Source: Bryobacterales bacterium (GTDB taxonomy: Bacteria; Acidobacteriota; Terriglobia; Bryobacterales; Bryobacteraceae). Taken from it: a stretch of DNA of 21,549 nt. The stretch spans positions 1 through 21,549 of the forward strand of contig JAEUQE010000154.1 of assembly GCA_016789785.1 (NCBI GenBank), in the 5' to 3' direction. The stretch's first letter is position 1. The number at the start of each line of letters is the position of its first letter. Below are positions 7,739 to 16,018 of the stretch, in pieces. The notes under the pieces were generated by a model, which saw nothing but the letters and a program-made list of their open reading frames with translations, was not told the DNA's origin and did not search any database. Position numbers and translations under genes: made by a program.

Positions 7739-8844
7739 GATTCCGTGGCGTTGGCGCGATCAAGGCGGCGCAGCAGAAGGAACTCCGTCAGATTCTCCGA
7801 TGTCAGCAGACCCCGTAGTTCGTTGCCTTCCATCACCAGCGCACACGTGCCGGCCTGGGCGAGCATCATCATCGCTTCGGACAGATCCATCGCGGGATCG
7901 AGCCGGAGGAAGTCGCGCTCCATTACGCCGGCGACGTAACTCTCGGGCCCTTGTTGCGCCATCGCTCGGAGCAGTGTGCCGCGGCTGAGCAGGCCGATGA
8001 CCTGCGTGCCGTTCATGACAGGGAAGTCCTGCTGCGAAGTGGCCAGCAACAAATCCGCGGCATCCCGCACCGTCTGCCCGTGCGACAACGTGCGATAGTC
8101 GGTAACCATGGCGGCACTCACCGGAACACCCTGCGTAAGCTGACGGCCCATCATGGCGGCGCTCTCCTGAGCCGCGCCGAGATACACGAAGAAGGCAATG
8201 AAGATCAACATGTAGCTTGCACTGAGCAGACCGTAGAGCCCCATGCAGATTGCGAGAAACCGCCCGGCTTTGGCGGCGAGTTCCGTGGCGCGCGCCTCCC
8301 CGTATTTCAGCGCCAGCATCGATCGCAGCACGCGGCCGCCATCCATCGGAAACGCAGGCAGCAGGTTGAAGATGGCGAGCGCGACGTTCCCCGTCGCGAT
8401 CTGGCCCAGCAGGTTGCCGCCCTGAGGGGCGAACACCTTAACCCAATCCACACTGCCGTGGATTCCGGCCGCGATTGCGATGAGTGCCGCCGCGATCACA
8501 ACGTTTACCGCGGGACCCGCGAGCGCGATCCACAGTTCTTCGGAAGGCTTCGGGTTGCGCTCCAGTTTGGCGACCCCGCCAATCGGAAACATCACGATTT
8601 CGACGGTGCGAATGCCGTATCGCCGGGAGACCAGAGCGTGGCCGAGTTCATGCAAAAGCACAGATCCGAAGAGCGCCAGCACGTAGATCGCGGCTTTCGC
8701 TCCCGAGGGCCCTTCCAGCCCCACTACACCGAGGAAGATCACGAAGAGGACAAAGGTGAAATGGAAGCGGACGGGGACTCCAAACAGTCTCAGGCCCAAG
8801 GCGCTTCCTTGCGATTTCGACGGTGTCTGGTTCGTGTTGTCCAT
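7735..8844 (-). CDS. Site-2-protease family (M50) intramembrane zinc protease with tandem CBS domains
   Basis: A 369-residue multi-pass metalloprotease. Membrane segments begin at about 27-48 and 54-66. The zinc motif HELGH is at about 65-69, followed by SRRYGIRTVEIVMFPIGGVAKL, and the second zinc ligand is in NLLPAFPMDGGR (Asp at about 168). Two CBS units follow (about 228-285 and 290-350: VSAAMVTDYRTL..., VMERDFLRLDPAMDLSEA...), which in related proteins bind adenosine nucleotides and adjust activity. This is the SpoIVFB/Rv-type M50B-CBS layout. Substrates are likely membrane proteins such as anti-sigma factors, but none is implied here. The ATG at 8844 is chosen over a TTG at 8862. Spacing from the upstream peroxiredoxin-like gene is 53 nt. 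Confidence 0.9.
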   Translation of the reverse strand: MDNTNQTPSKSQGSALGLRLFGVPVRFHFTFVLFVIFLGVVGLEGPSGAKAAIYVLALFGSVLLHELGHALVSRRYGIRTVEIVMFPIGGVAKLERNPKPSEELWIALAGPAVNVVIAAALIAIAAGIHGSVDWVKVFAPQGGNLLGQIATGNVALAIFNLLPAFPMDGGRVLRSMLALKYGEARATELAAKAGRFLAICMGLYGLLSASYMLIFIAFFVYLGAAQESAAMMGRQLTQGVPVSAAMVTDYRTLSHGQTVRDAADLLLATSQQDFPVMNGTQVIGLLSRGTLLRAMAQQGPESYVAGVMERDFLRLDPAMDLSEAMMMLAQAGTCALVMEGNELRGLLTSENLTEFLLLRRLDRANATES

Positions 8845-8897
8845 CCCGCGACCATGATACAACCCGGAGATTGGGGAAAACCCGTCAGACGATCCAG

Positions 8898-9836
8898 TTA
8901 GACGACTTCGGTTTCGATCACAGGAGCGGAAAGCATCACATAGTCGGGACGGTCCGCCGCACTTTGATGGCGGTAGCTACGGATCACTTCGCCGTGATAC
9001 ACCAGGAAGGCGCCGGGCATCTGGAACCCATCTCCCACCAGGCCACCAACACCGTGCTTGTCGAGCAAGCCTGCCTGAAAGCCTCGCCACCACACCTTCG
9101 GCCCGAAGAGATTCGCCAGCGTACCGCGTGTCAACCCAAACGCGCGATAAAGAGACTGCTGAGGATCACTCACGCGCGCTACATCTTCCATGCGATAACG
9201 CCGGAAGAAACGCTGCGCTTGTTCCTCAGTGCCCATGTGGACCAGGACCAGCCCCACCCCGGAACGCTCAATCTCGGCGCGGGATTTCGCAAGATCGGAT
9301 AGCGCCTCCCGGCAGAACGTACAACCAAAGTGCCGCAGAAACACCATCATGGTCGGCCGGCGCCGGCTCATTTCCATGAGCGACATTCCGTTCTGGGACT
9401 GCGCGCGCAAGGACATGCGCATGATCTCCGGCGCAGCCACCCGGCGATGGCCCAGGCTGGCATCATGAGCGCCCTTGAGAATCAGGGCGAACGGAATCCA
9501 CCAGATCAGGTCGTTCGTCAGGATGGTCCATCCCAGGGTCCACGGCATCCGGTCTGCCATGGCTGCCTGCACGAATCCGATGGGGCCGAAAACCTTGCCC
9601 AGCAGGCCCACCAGAACGATCGGCCAGTGGCGATTCGGGTCTGTGGCGGCGATCAGATAACCGACGCCATAGACACCGACGATCATGCCGATGCACTGCC
9701 ACAACTCGGGATAGTTCGGTGCCGGCATTCCCAGCCAGGAGAAGACGGATAGCGGCGATATGACCGCGAAGGCGCCCCACAGGAGATTGTAGACGCCGGC
9801 CGCCGAGAGTGTGTATTTCTTCCAACGAGGACTCAT
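8898..9836 (-). CDS. Membrane-domain / peroxiredoxin-like (AhpC-TSA_2, PRXL2-type) fusion
   Basis: A 312-residue two-part protein. Residues 8-121 carry about four membrane segments (YTLSAAGVYNLLWGAFAVI, ELWQCIGMIVGVYGVGYLIA, WPIVLVGLLGKVFGPIGFVQ, LIWWIPFALIL). This resembles the small hydrophobic proteins with a PNYPELWQCIGM signature that occur on their own. Residues about 150-310 are a thioredoxin-like domain: FLRHFGCTFCREAL with Cys172 and Cys175, LVLVHMGTEEQAQRFFRRY, and GDGFQMPGAFLVYHGEVI, which follow the AhpC/TSA_2 (PRXL2/SelL) family, usually cytosolic and thought to be redox enzymes. The CxxC may make it thiol-active. With the N-terminal helices anchored, orientation is unknown. The start ATG at 9836 is 67 nt from the divergent exonuclease gene, so the two share a control region. 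It heads the minus-strand operon. Confidence 0.82.
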   Translation of the reverse strand: MSPRWKKYTLSAAGVYNLLWGAFAVISPLSVFSWLGMPAPNYPELWQCIGMIVGVYGVGYLIAATDPNRHWPIVLVGLLGKVFGPIGFVQAAMADRMPWTLGWTILTNDLIWWIPFALILKGAHDASLGHRRVAAPEIMRMSLRAQSQNGMSLMEMSRRRPTMMVFLRHFGCTFCREALSDLAKSRAEIERSGVGLVLVHMGTEEQAQRFFRRYRMEDVARVSDPQQSLYRAFGLTRGTLANLFGPKVWWRGFQAGLLDKHGVGGLVGDGFQMPGAFLVYHGEVIRSYRHQSAADRPDYVMLSAPVIETEVV

Positions 9837-9903
9837 AACCGCTCATCCCTACAGATGCCCCTTTTCGGGCAGCCGGTTTAAAATTACGGAAACGATCTCC
9901 AAA

Positions 9904-10887
9904 ATGCTTGTCGAAGCGGCGCCGAACGGAATCTACCTGCCCGAGATTGACCTCTGGCTGGACTCCCGCGAGCCTTGCCGGGCGGCGTGGATCTCACACG
10001 CGCACAGCGATCACGCACGATCCGCTCATGGGTGCGTTTTCGCGACGCCAGCAACGCTCTCACTCTATCAGGCCAGGGTCGATTTGGGTAGTGAGGCGCG
10101 CGCCGGGCTCCGGCCGCTGGCGTACGGCGAGACGGTGGAATGGAATGGCGCCCGGCTGACCGCGCTGCGGGCCGCACACATCGTAGGCGCGGCACAGCTT
10201 CTAGTGGAGTATCGCGGCGAGCGCCTCATCTACACGGGAGACATCAAGCTACGTACTCCCTTGTGCGGCGAGGCAACGGAAGTGGCCACCTGCGACCACC
10301 TGATCATCGAGTCGACCTTTGGGCTACCCGTGTTCCACTTCGTCGATTGCGACGAAGCCCGGCGGCGCATTGTGGCGTTCGCCGCGGAGTGCCTGGCGGA
10401 AGGCGCCGTACCCGCCTTTCTCGGATATGCCCTTGGAAGAGGGCAGGAGATCGTGTATGCCTTGCGTCAGGCGGGCATTCCGGTGGCGGTGCATGGGGCC
10501 ATTGCCCGCTTTCTTCCCTACTACGCGGAACAAGGTTTCGATGCGCCGGGTTGGGAGCCCTATGAACAGGGAGCCGTGAAGGGGAAGGCTCTGGTGGTGG
10601 TTCCTGGAATGCGCAAGTTCCTGGAAGCTTCCGGGAAGAACGTGCGCATCGCTTATGTCTCGGGATGGGCGGCACTGAGCAATGCACGCACGAGAGCCGG
10701 CGCGGAGCATCTGATTCCTTATTCCGATCATGCCGACTTTGAGGAATTGCTCGCGATCGTGACCCAAACCGGCGCTCGCCGCGTGGATATCGTGCATGGC
10801 TACACGGAGGCATTTGCACGCATCCTGGCGCAACGAGGTCTCCAGGCACAGCCGCTGGAAGTAACGCCGGAGGCGATCCAGGAGTAG
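9904..10887 (+). CDS. Ligase-associated DNA exonuclease (metallo-beta-lactamase/CPSF fold)
   Basis: A 327-residue MBL-fold nuclease of the type always found next to the ATP-dependent ligase in this cluster; characterised relatives are metal-dependent DNA exonucleases. The metal site is SHAHSDHA (His32, His34, Asp36, His37). Further fold marks are the AAHIVGAAQLLVEYRGERLIYTGDI segment, IIESTFGLPVF, RGQEIVYAL, and the C-terminal IPYSDHADFEELL of CPSF-like enzymes. The ATG at 9904 matches family N-termini (GIYLPEIDLWLD); the frame opens earlier, to 9811, only through non-conserved sequence. The stop is 1 nt from the ligase start. TAAAAT at 9879-9884 could be the -10 of the operon, with no good -35. 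Confidence 0.92.
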   Translation: MLVEAAPNGIYLPEIDLWLDSREPCRAAWISHAHSDHARSAHGCVFATPATLSLYQARVDLGSEARAGLRPLAYGETVEWNGARLTALRAAHIVGAAQLLVEYRGERLIYTGDIKLRTPLCGEATEVATCDHLIIESTFGLPVFHFVDCDEARRRIVAFAAECLAEGAVPAFLGYALGRGQEIVYALRQAGIPVAVHGAIARFLPYYAEQGFDAPGWEPYEQGAVKGKALVVVPGMRKFLEASGKNVRIAYVSGWAALSNARTRAGAEHLIPYSDHADFEELLAIVTQTGARRVDIVHGYTEAFARILAQRGLQAQPLEVTPEAIQE

Positions 10888-10888
10888 C

Positions 10889-12493
10889 ATGGACCAACTC
10901 GCCGAAGTCTGCGACCGTGTGGCCCAAACGAACAGCCGTAAGCGCAAGAGCGGCTATGTCGCGGATTATCTGCGCGCACTCGATGATGCCGATCTGGAAC
11001 GTGCAGTGCGCTTCCTCTGCGGGCTTCCTCTGGCAAGCACCGAGGCGCAGCTTTCCGTGGGCTACTCGAAGCTGAGAGAGGCCGCGCTTGCGGCGTCGGG
11101 CTGGGATCTGGAGACATTGCGAATCTGCTATCGCGAGGTGGGCGACGCGGGCGAGACGATTGGGCTGCTGCTCCATGGCAAGACCGCGAATCAGCCGATG
11201 ACGCTGGCCGATGCGGATCGCCTTTACCTGGAACTGCATCGCAGCCGCCCGGCGCGGAAAGTCACGTTGTTGACAGAGATCTTCGCCACATACCAGCCGC
11301 GCGCGATTCAGTACTTCGTGAAAGTGATCACCGGGAATCTGCGGATCGGACTGCAGCAGAAGATGGTGGAGGAGGCGGTGGCGGCTGCACACGGGCTGGC
11401 GCACGAACCCGTTCGGGAGGCGAGCAACCGCTCTGGCGACCTGGCGAGAGTTGCGCTGGCGGCCCGCCGGGGCGAACTGCACCAGATCGAGGCGAGCCTC
11501 TTCCATCCCATGGACTTCATGCTCGCCAAGCCGCTGGATGAAGTGGGTGACCTCGGAGACGCCGCGCACTGGTTTGTCGAGGACAAATACGATGGGATTC
11601 GCGCGCAGATTCACGCCTCGCACAACCGCGTGCAGATCTTTACGCGCGGCCTCGAAGATGTCACGGCCTCCTATCCCGAACTCACCGCGGCGATTCGCTT
11701 CCTGCCGCAGAGCCTGATCCTCGACGGCGAAATCCTCGCCTGGAAAGATGGCCGCGCTCTCAACTTCACGGTTCTGCAGCAGAGGCTCGCGCGAAAGAAA
11801 CTCACAGAGATCTACCTGCGCGAGATTCCCGTTGTGTTCATGGTCTACGACATCCTGTACCGCAACGGCGAGTTGCTGTTGGATCGAAAGCTGGAGGAGC
11901 GTCGTGGCCTGCTGGAAGAGACACTGGACGGCCGCGGGCTGCCGCTGTTGCTCTCGCCGCAGGAGCGTTTGGGTAGCGTGGATGCCATCGACAGCCGCTT
12001 TGCCGAAGCCCGGGAGCGAGGGAATGAAGGTCTGCTGCTGAAGCGCGCAGGCAGCATCTATGAGCCGGGCCGCAGAACCGGGCAATGGGTGAAAGTGAAG
12101 CGTCCGTTCGCCACTCTGGATGTGGTGATCACGGCGGCGGAGCAAGGCCACGGACGCCGCGCCACCATGCTTTCCGACTACACCTTCGCGGTGCGTTCGG
12201 GCGATCGCTTCCTGAATGTCGGCAAGGCGTACTCCGGGCTGACCGACGACGAGATCCGCGAGTTGACGAAGCTGCTTCGGACATCGGCCACCGAACGCTA
12301 CGGCCGGGTGATGCTGGTGAAGCCGGAGATCGTGCTGGAAGTCGCTTTTGACGGGATCCAGAAGAGCCCGCGGCACAAGAGCGGATTCGCGTTACGGTTT
12401 CCGAGAATCGTGCGCTGGCGTCAGGATAAGCGGGCGGATCAGGTGGACGATCTGGAGCGCGTTGTCCAGTTGTATGAGGCGTCGTTGCGATGA
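10889..12493 (+). CDS. ATP-dependent DNA ligase (cluster type)
   Basis: A 534-residue ATP-dependent ligase that seals nicked DNA by an enzyme-AMP intermediate. The N-terminal domain (about 1-200) is the DNA-binding region. Motif I is EDKYDGIR with the adenylated Lys233; then come DGEILAW (motif III), the QQRLARKK region, FMVYDILY, EGLLLKR (motif IV), and the GQWVKVKR (motif V) lysines. The C-terminal OB domain runs to the end (ATMLSDYTFAV, VGKAYSGLTDDEI). AGGAG overlaps the exonuclease end, 4 nt from the ATG at 10889. The stop overlaps the helicase start as ATGA. Length and layout are those of the bacterial ligase-associated cluster, distinct from LigD and LigC of end joining. Confidence 0.94.
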   Translation: MDQLAEVCDRVAQTNSRKRKSGYVADYLRALDDADLERAVRFLCGLPLASTEAQLSVGYSKLREAALAASGWDLETLRICYREVGDAGETIGLLLHGKTANQPMTLADADRLYLELHRSRPARKVTLLTEIFATYQPRAIQYFVKVITGNLRIGLQQKMVEEAVAAAHGLAHEPVREASNRSGDLARVALAARRGELHQIEASLFHPMDFMLAKPLDEVGDLGDAAHWFVEDKYDGIRAQIHASHNRVQIFTRGLEDVTASYPELTAAIRFLPQSLILDGEILAWKDGRALNFTVLQQRLARKKLTEIYLREIPVVFMVYDILYRNGELLLDRKLEERRGLLEETLDGRGLPLLLSPQERLGSVDAIDSRFAEARERGNEGLLLKRAGSIYEPGRRTGQWVKVKRPFATLDVVITAAEQGHGRRATMLSDYTFAVRSGDRFLNVGKAYSGLTDDEIRELTKLLRTSATERYGRVMLVKPEIVLEVAFDGIQKSPRHKSGFALRFPRIVRWRQDKRADQVDDLERVVQLYEASLR

Positions 12494-15024
12494 GCCGGTC
12501 CGGTGTCCAGGAGTTGCCGCGGGACCTTGCCCTGTGGTTCGCGGCGAGGTTTCCGCAGGGCCCTACCGCGATTCAGCAACTCGCGCTTCCGCACACACTG
12601 CGCGGTGAGAACACGTTGATTCTCGCGCCCACGGGCAACGGGAAGACGCTTGCGGCATTTCTGTCGGTTCTGGCGAGGCTTGCCCGTCAAGAAGAAGCGC
12701 TGCCCAACGCCGTATCCGCGATCTACGTGTCGCCCCTGCGATCCCTTACGCGCGATATTCTTCGCAATCTCTCTGAGCCGCTGGATGCGATCAACACCGG
12801 GCTTCCCGAACGCCTCAGCATCCGCATGGAAGTGCGCACGGGCGATACGAGCATGACCGAGCGCAGCCGCCAGCAGCGCAAGCGTCCACACCTTCTGTTG
12901 ACCACTCCCGAGAGTTTGAGTTCGCTCCTGTCGCAAACTGCCTTTCAGAAGGGGCTCGATCCAGCGGTGGTGATCGTGGATGAGATCCACGCACTTGCGG
13001 AGAACAAGCGCGGCTCGCTGCTGGCGCTGTGTCTGGAGCGATTGGAGAGCCGCGCGAAGCAGCCGGTCCAGCGGATTGGCGTGTCGGCGACGGCTTGGCC
13101 GATTGACGCCGTCACGCGTTTTCTGTGCGGTGCGCGCCCCTGTGCGGTGGCGATGCTCGATCAGCGCAAATCGCATCGTCTGGAGATCGCGCTGCCTCCG
13201 GCGGATCAGAAACTGCCGCCGGCAGGCTTCAATCCCTATCGCATCGCGCAGCCCGTTGCGGACCTTGTGGAGCGCGCGCGGTGCTCGCTGGTGTTCACCT
13301 CTACCCGATCCGCGGCAGAGCGCCTCGGCCTCGCCTTGAAGATCCTGCTCCCGGACTACGATGAGCACATCGCGGTGCATCATGGCTCCATCGAGAAGAC
13401 GGAGCGCCTGGCCATTGAGGAAGGGCTTGCCAGCGGGCGCTGGAAGGCTGTGGTGTGCAGCACAAGCCTCGAACTTGGTGTCGACTTTCAGGCTGTGGAT
13501 CAGGTGCTGTTGATCGGTGCACCTCGCGGCGTATCGCGCGCCCTGCAAAGGCTGGGGCGAAGCGGCCATCGCGTGAACGGCGTGGCGTCGGGTTCGCTGG
13601 TGCCGCTGAGTCTTCCCGATCTTGCCGAATGCGTGGCCCTGCGGCGCGCCGCGGCCGAGGGCCGGCTCGACGAGTTGCGTGTGCCACGGGCTCCGCTCGA
13701 CGTGTTGGCCCAAGTGCTGCTCGGGATGTCGGTGGAACGGGCCTGGCCGCTGGATGAGGCGTTCGAAGTGGTGCGGCAGGCCGGGCCCTATCTGGAGTTG
13801 CCCCGCAGCGACTTCGACCGAGTGATCGAGTATCTCGCCGGCGGCGGGCCGGTGCTCGGCCCAACTGGCCGGTACGGCAAGATTGTTGTCTCGGGCGGCA
13901 TGTTCCGAATCGTGTCGCCCAAAGCTGCGCGGATGTACTACTCCAACATCGGCACCATCAGCGACGACTCGCAGGTCAAGGTCGTGACCGGACGGAATCG
14001 CTATCTCGGCGCCGTGGAGGAGAGTTTCCTGTCGAGTCTTGCAGCCGGCGAGGCCTTTATCCTCGGCGGCAAGACCGTGCGCGTGAAGAGCTTCTATCAG
14101 AACATGGCAATCGTGGAACCGGCGCAGGGCGAGCAGGTGAAGACTCCGCGTTGGATGGGTGGGAAGATGCCGCTCTCGGCGCAGTTGGCTTCCGAGGAAC
14201 TCCGCTTGCGTCGCGATCTGCGCGATGCCTGGCGGCGGGGAGAATCGAAGGCCTGTATTGCAATGCTGCGCAGCACCTGGCGTCTCGATAGCGAGGCCGC
14301 GGAGCGTCTGACGGCTTTCGTGGCGCGACAGCAGCGCGCGTTTCCGATTCCAGTGGATGCTCCGGTTGCGATTGAGCGTTTGCGTCACCGGCGGGCCGAG
14401 TTGCTGCTGTTTCATGTGGTGGCGGGGCGTAGCGTGAATCGCGCACTGGCTTTTGTCGTGACACAACGTCTCGGGCTGCCTGGTAGCGTTGTCGCAAACT
14501 TCGATGATCACGGATTTCTCTTGTCGATCGACCGAAAGGCTGCGCCATCCGAGAGCTTACTGCGCGGCACGTTCCGCCCCGCGCATTGGAGCCAGGATTT
14601 GCGGAGTGCACTCGAAGCGAACGAGGCGCTCGGGCGTAAGTTTCGGGGCGTTGCGGAGACAGGCCAGTTGATTCCGAAGCGGTCGCTGCAGGGGCCCATC
14701 TCGTCGAAGTCATCGACGTGGAGCAGTGCGCTGCTTTACAAAACACTGCTTAAGCATGAGCCGGATCATCCGCTGGTGCGCGAGGCGATTCGCGAGGTGA
14801 TGGAAGATCAACTGGACGCGGAGCGTGCGGAGCGCGAGGCGGAACGCATCCACAACGCACCGTGGGAAGTTCATGATCTCCCGCGGCCCTCGCCATTTGC
14901 GCTGCCCCTGTTTGCGATGTTCAACCGCGAGGTGGTGCAGTCGGCGGATCCTGACCGTGCTCTGGACGACTACTTCGCGGCTGCCTACGATGAGTGGCAG
15001 CAAGAGGTCGAGGTCGTGGCATGA
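12490..15024 (+). CDS. Ligase-associated Lhr-core DEXH-box helicase
   Basis: An 844-residue superfamily 2 helicase. Motif I (Walker A) APTGNGKT is at 46-53, motif Ia SPLRSLTRDI at 81-90, TTPESL, motif II DEIH at 164-167, motif III SAT at 199-201, motif V TSLELGVDF about 325-333 and motif VI LGRSGHR at 355-361. The remaining residues (about 400-840) form the winged-helix and Lhr-core C-terminal domains: GPTGRYGKIVVSGG, YYSNIGTISDDSQVKV, LGAVEESFL, then RRHRAELLLFHVVAGR near the end. These enzymes unwind DNA or RNA:DNA 3' to 5' with ATP. Size is that of Lhr-Core rather than full Lhr. Both ends overlap neighbours by ATGA, supporting one polycistronic message. Confidence 0.95.
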   Translation: MSRSGVQELPRDLALWFAARFPQGPTAIQQLALPHTLRGENTLILAPTGNGKTLAAFLSVLARLARQEEALPNAVSAIYVSPLRSLTRDILRNLSEPLDAINTGLPERLSIRMEVRTGDTSMTERSRQQRKRPHLLLTTPESLSSLLSQTAFQKGLDPAVVIVDEIHALAENKRGSLLALCLERLESRAKQPVQRIGVSATAWPIDAVTRFLCGARPCAVAMLDQRKSHRLEIALPPADQKLPPAGFNPYRIAQPVADLVERARCSLVFTSTRSAAERLGLALKILLPDYDEHIAVHHGSIEKTERLAIEEGLASGRWKAVVCSTSLELGVDFQAVDQVLLIGAPRGVSRALQRLGRSGHRVNGVASGSLVPLSLPDLAECVALRRAAAEGRLDELRVPRAPLDVLAQVLLGMSVERAWPLDEAFEVVRQAGPYLELPRSDFDRVIEYLAGGGPVLGPTGRYGKIVVSGGMFRIVSPKAARMYYSNIGTISDDSQVKVVTGRNRYLGAVEESFLSSLAAGEAFILGGKTVRVKSFYQNMAIVEPAQGEQVKTPRWMGGKMPLSAQLASEELRLRRDLRDAWRRGESKACIAMLRSTWRLDSEAAERLTAFVARQQRAFPIPVDAPVAIERLRHRRAELLLFHVVAGRSVNRALAFVVTQRLGLPGSVVANFDDHGFLLSIDRKAAPSESLLRGTFRPAHWSQDLRSALEANEALGRKFRGVAETGQLIPKRSLQGPISSKSSTWSSALLYKTLLKHEPDHPLVREAIREVMEDQLDAERAEREAERIHNAPWEVHDLPRPSPFALPLFAMFNREVVQSADPDRALDDYFAAAYDEWQQEVEVVA

Positions 15025-15782
15025 CCCGGATGGTCGAAATGGCCGCCGGCCGGTGGGCGCATGCATCGGGAGCGCTGTGGCTTGCCGCAAGTGGTACTCT
15101 GCTGATCGCCGACGCCCATCTCGGCTATGGTTGGGCGATGCGGCGGCGAGGTCAACTGGGTCCCGTACACGATGAAGAGGCAGTGCGAAAGTTGCGGGAG
15201 GTGGTTTCGGAAATGCAGCCGCGGCACGTCGTCTTTCTCGGCGACCTGGTGCATGCGCCGAGACCGTCGCCCGCGGAATTCGCGCTGTTGAACGGTGCGC
15301 TGGAGTGGCTGATCGCGCGGGCCAGGGTGACCCTGGTGGAGGGCAACCACGACCGGGGCTTCCGGCGCGATTTTGGGCATCTGGCAATGGACGTCTGCCG
15401 GGAGTGGACAGACGGGCAATTGCGTGCCATTCACGGTGACCGTGCTGGCGCTGACACCGCAATCCGTCATACAGTGGCGGGCCATTTCCATCCCTCCTTG
15501 AGCCTGCGGGATGCTGCCGGAGCCAACCATCTTCTTCCCGTGTTTCTCTATGACGAGGCCGCAAGCGTGATGCCAGCCTTCTCGCCATTCGCGGCGGGCG
15601 GAGACATCCGGCGGGGGGTGCCTGAAACCATGGTCGCGCTCTTCTCGGGTACTGGAGTTGGTGTGGTCGCGGCAAGTGGGAAACAGGCGAAGGCGTTGCG
15701 TCGGTTCCGGCTCACTGCCTCGGCGCATGCTCAGGGCGACGCTCACACTTGGGCCCCAAAAAACAGACGGCGTTTGGGCTGA
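15021..15782 (+). CDS. pdeM: Ligase-associated metallophosphoesterase, PdeM-type nuclease
   Basis: A 253-residue calcineurin-like phosphoesterase, the fourth member of the repair cluster; relatives are manganese-dependent DNA nucleases. Metal motifs: DAHLG (31-35), GDLVH (74-78), GNHD (108-111), IHGD, and GHFHP in the second half. LLPVF and the following Ala/Gly-rich loop match the family. The ATG at 15021 overlaps the helicase TGA by four bases. The last residues (about TWAPKNRRRLG) are read through the left arm of a large hairpin that contains the stop codon, so the C-terminal end is not conserved in the family as I know it. The whole set is exonuclease, ligase, helicase, phosphoesterase without insertion. 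Confidence 0.92.
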   Translation: MTRMVEMAAGRWAHASGALWLAASGTLLIADAHLGYGWAMRRRGQLGPVHDEEAVRKLREVVSEMQPRHVVFLGDLVHAPRPSPAEFALLNGALEWLIARARVTLVEGNHDRGFRRDFGHLAMDVCREWTDGQLRAIHGDRAGADTAIRHTVAGHFHPSLSLRDAAGANHLLPVFLYDEAASVMPAFSPFAAGGDIRRGVPETMVALFSGTGVGVVAASGKQAKALRRFRLTASAHAQGDAHTWAPKNRRRLG

Positions 15783-15807
15783 GCAAGGGAAGCTCAGCCA
15801 AACGCCG
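15768..15807 (+). terminator. Large hairpin at the end of the ligase operon
   Basis: Left arm CGGCGTTTGGGCTGAGC (15768-15784) and right arm GCTCAGCCAAACGCCG (15792-15807) pair over 16 bp with one extra G in the left arm, loop AAGGGAA. The TGA of the upstream gene (15780-15782) is inside the stem. On the plus strand no T-run follows. Read on the minus strand, the hairpin is followed after 4 nt by a run of six T (bases 15758-15763). It therefore looks like an intrinsic terminator best formed for minus-strand transcripts, though it could also stop or protect the plus-strand mRNA. Confidence 0.6.
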
Positions 15808-16018
15808 AAAATCCATGGCACTTTTACTCCAAACGGCGCGCCCCGTTTGAATGCTGCCATGACCCGCTCGCCTCGGTTGCTGGCGAGCAACGGTTGCACC
15901 TGCTAATGGTATCGGTGGATGCGTGCCGGGGCTTTAGATCCGGCAAAACCATGCCGCTCGGATTTTCAATCTCGCCGCGAAACCTCCGCGCGTGCGCTGC
16001 GTGATACCATCCGAAGTT

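Noticed and set aside
10304..12376. 690-residue minus-strand open frame opposite the exonuclease and ligase
   Set aside because: Same type of antisense shadow, low-complexity composition, no start signals, opposite two clear genes.
12439..14511. 690-residue minus-strand open frame opposite the Lhr helicase
   Set aside because: GC-rich antisense shadow: it is rich in His, Arg and Gln, shows no domain, and lies fully opposite a gene with all helicase motifs.
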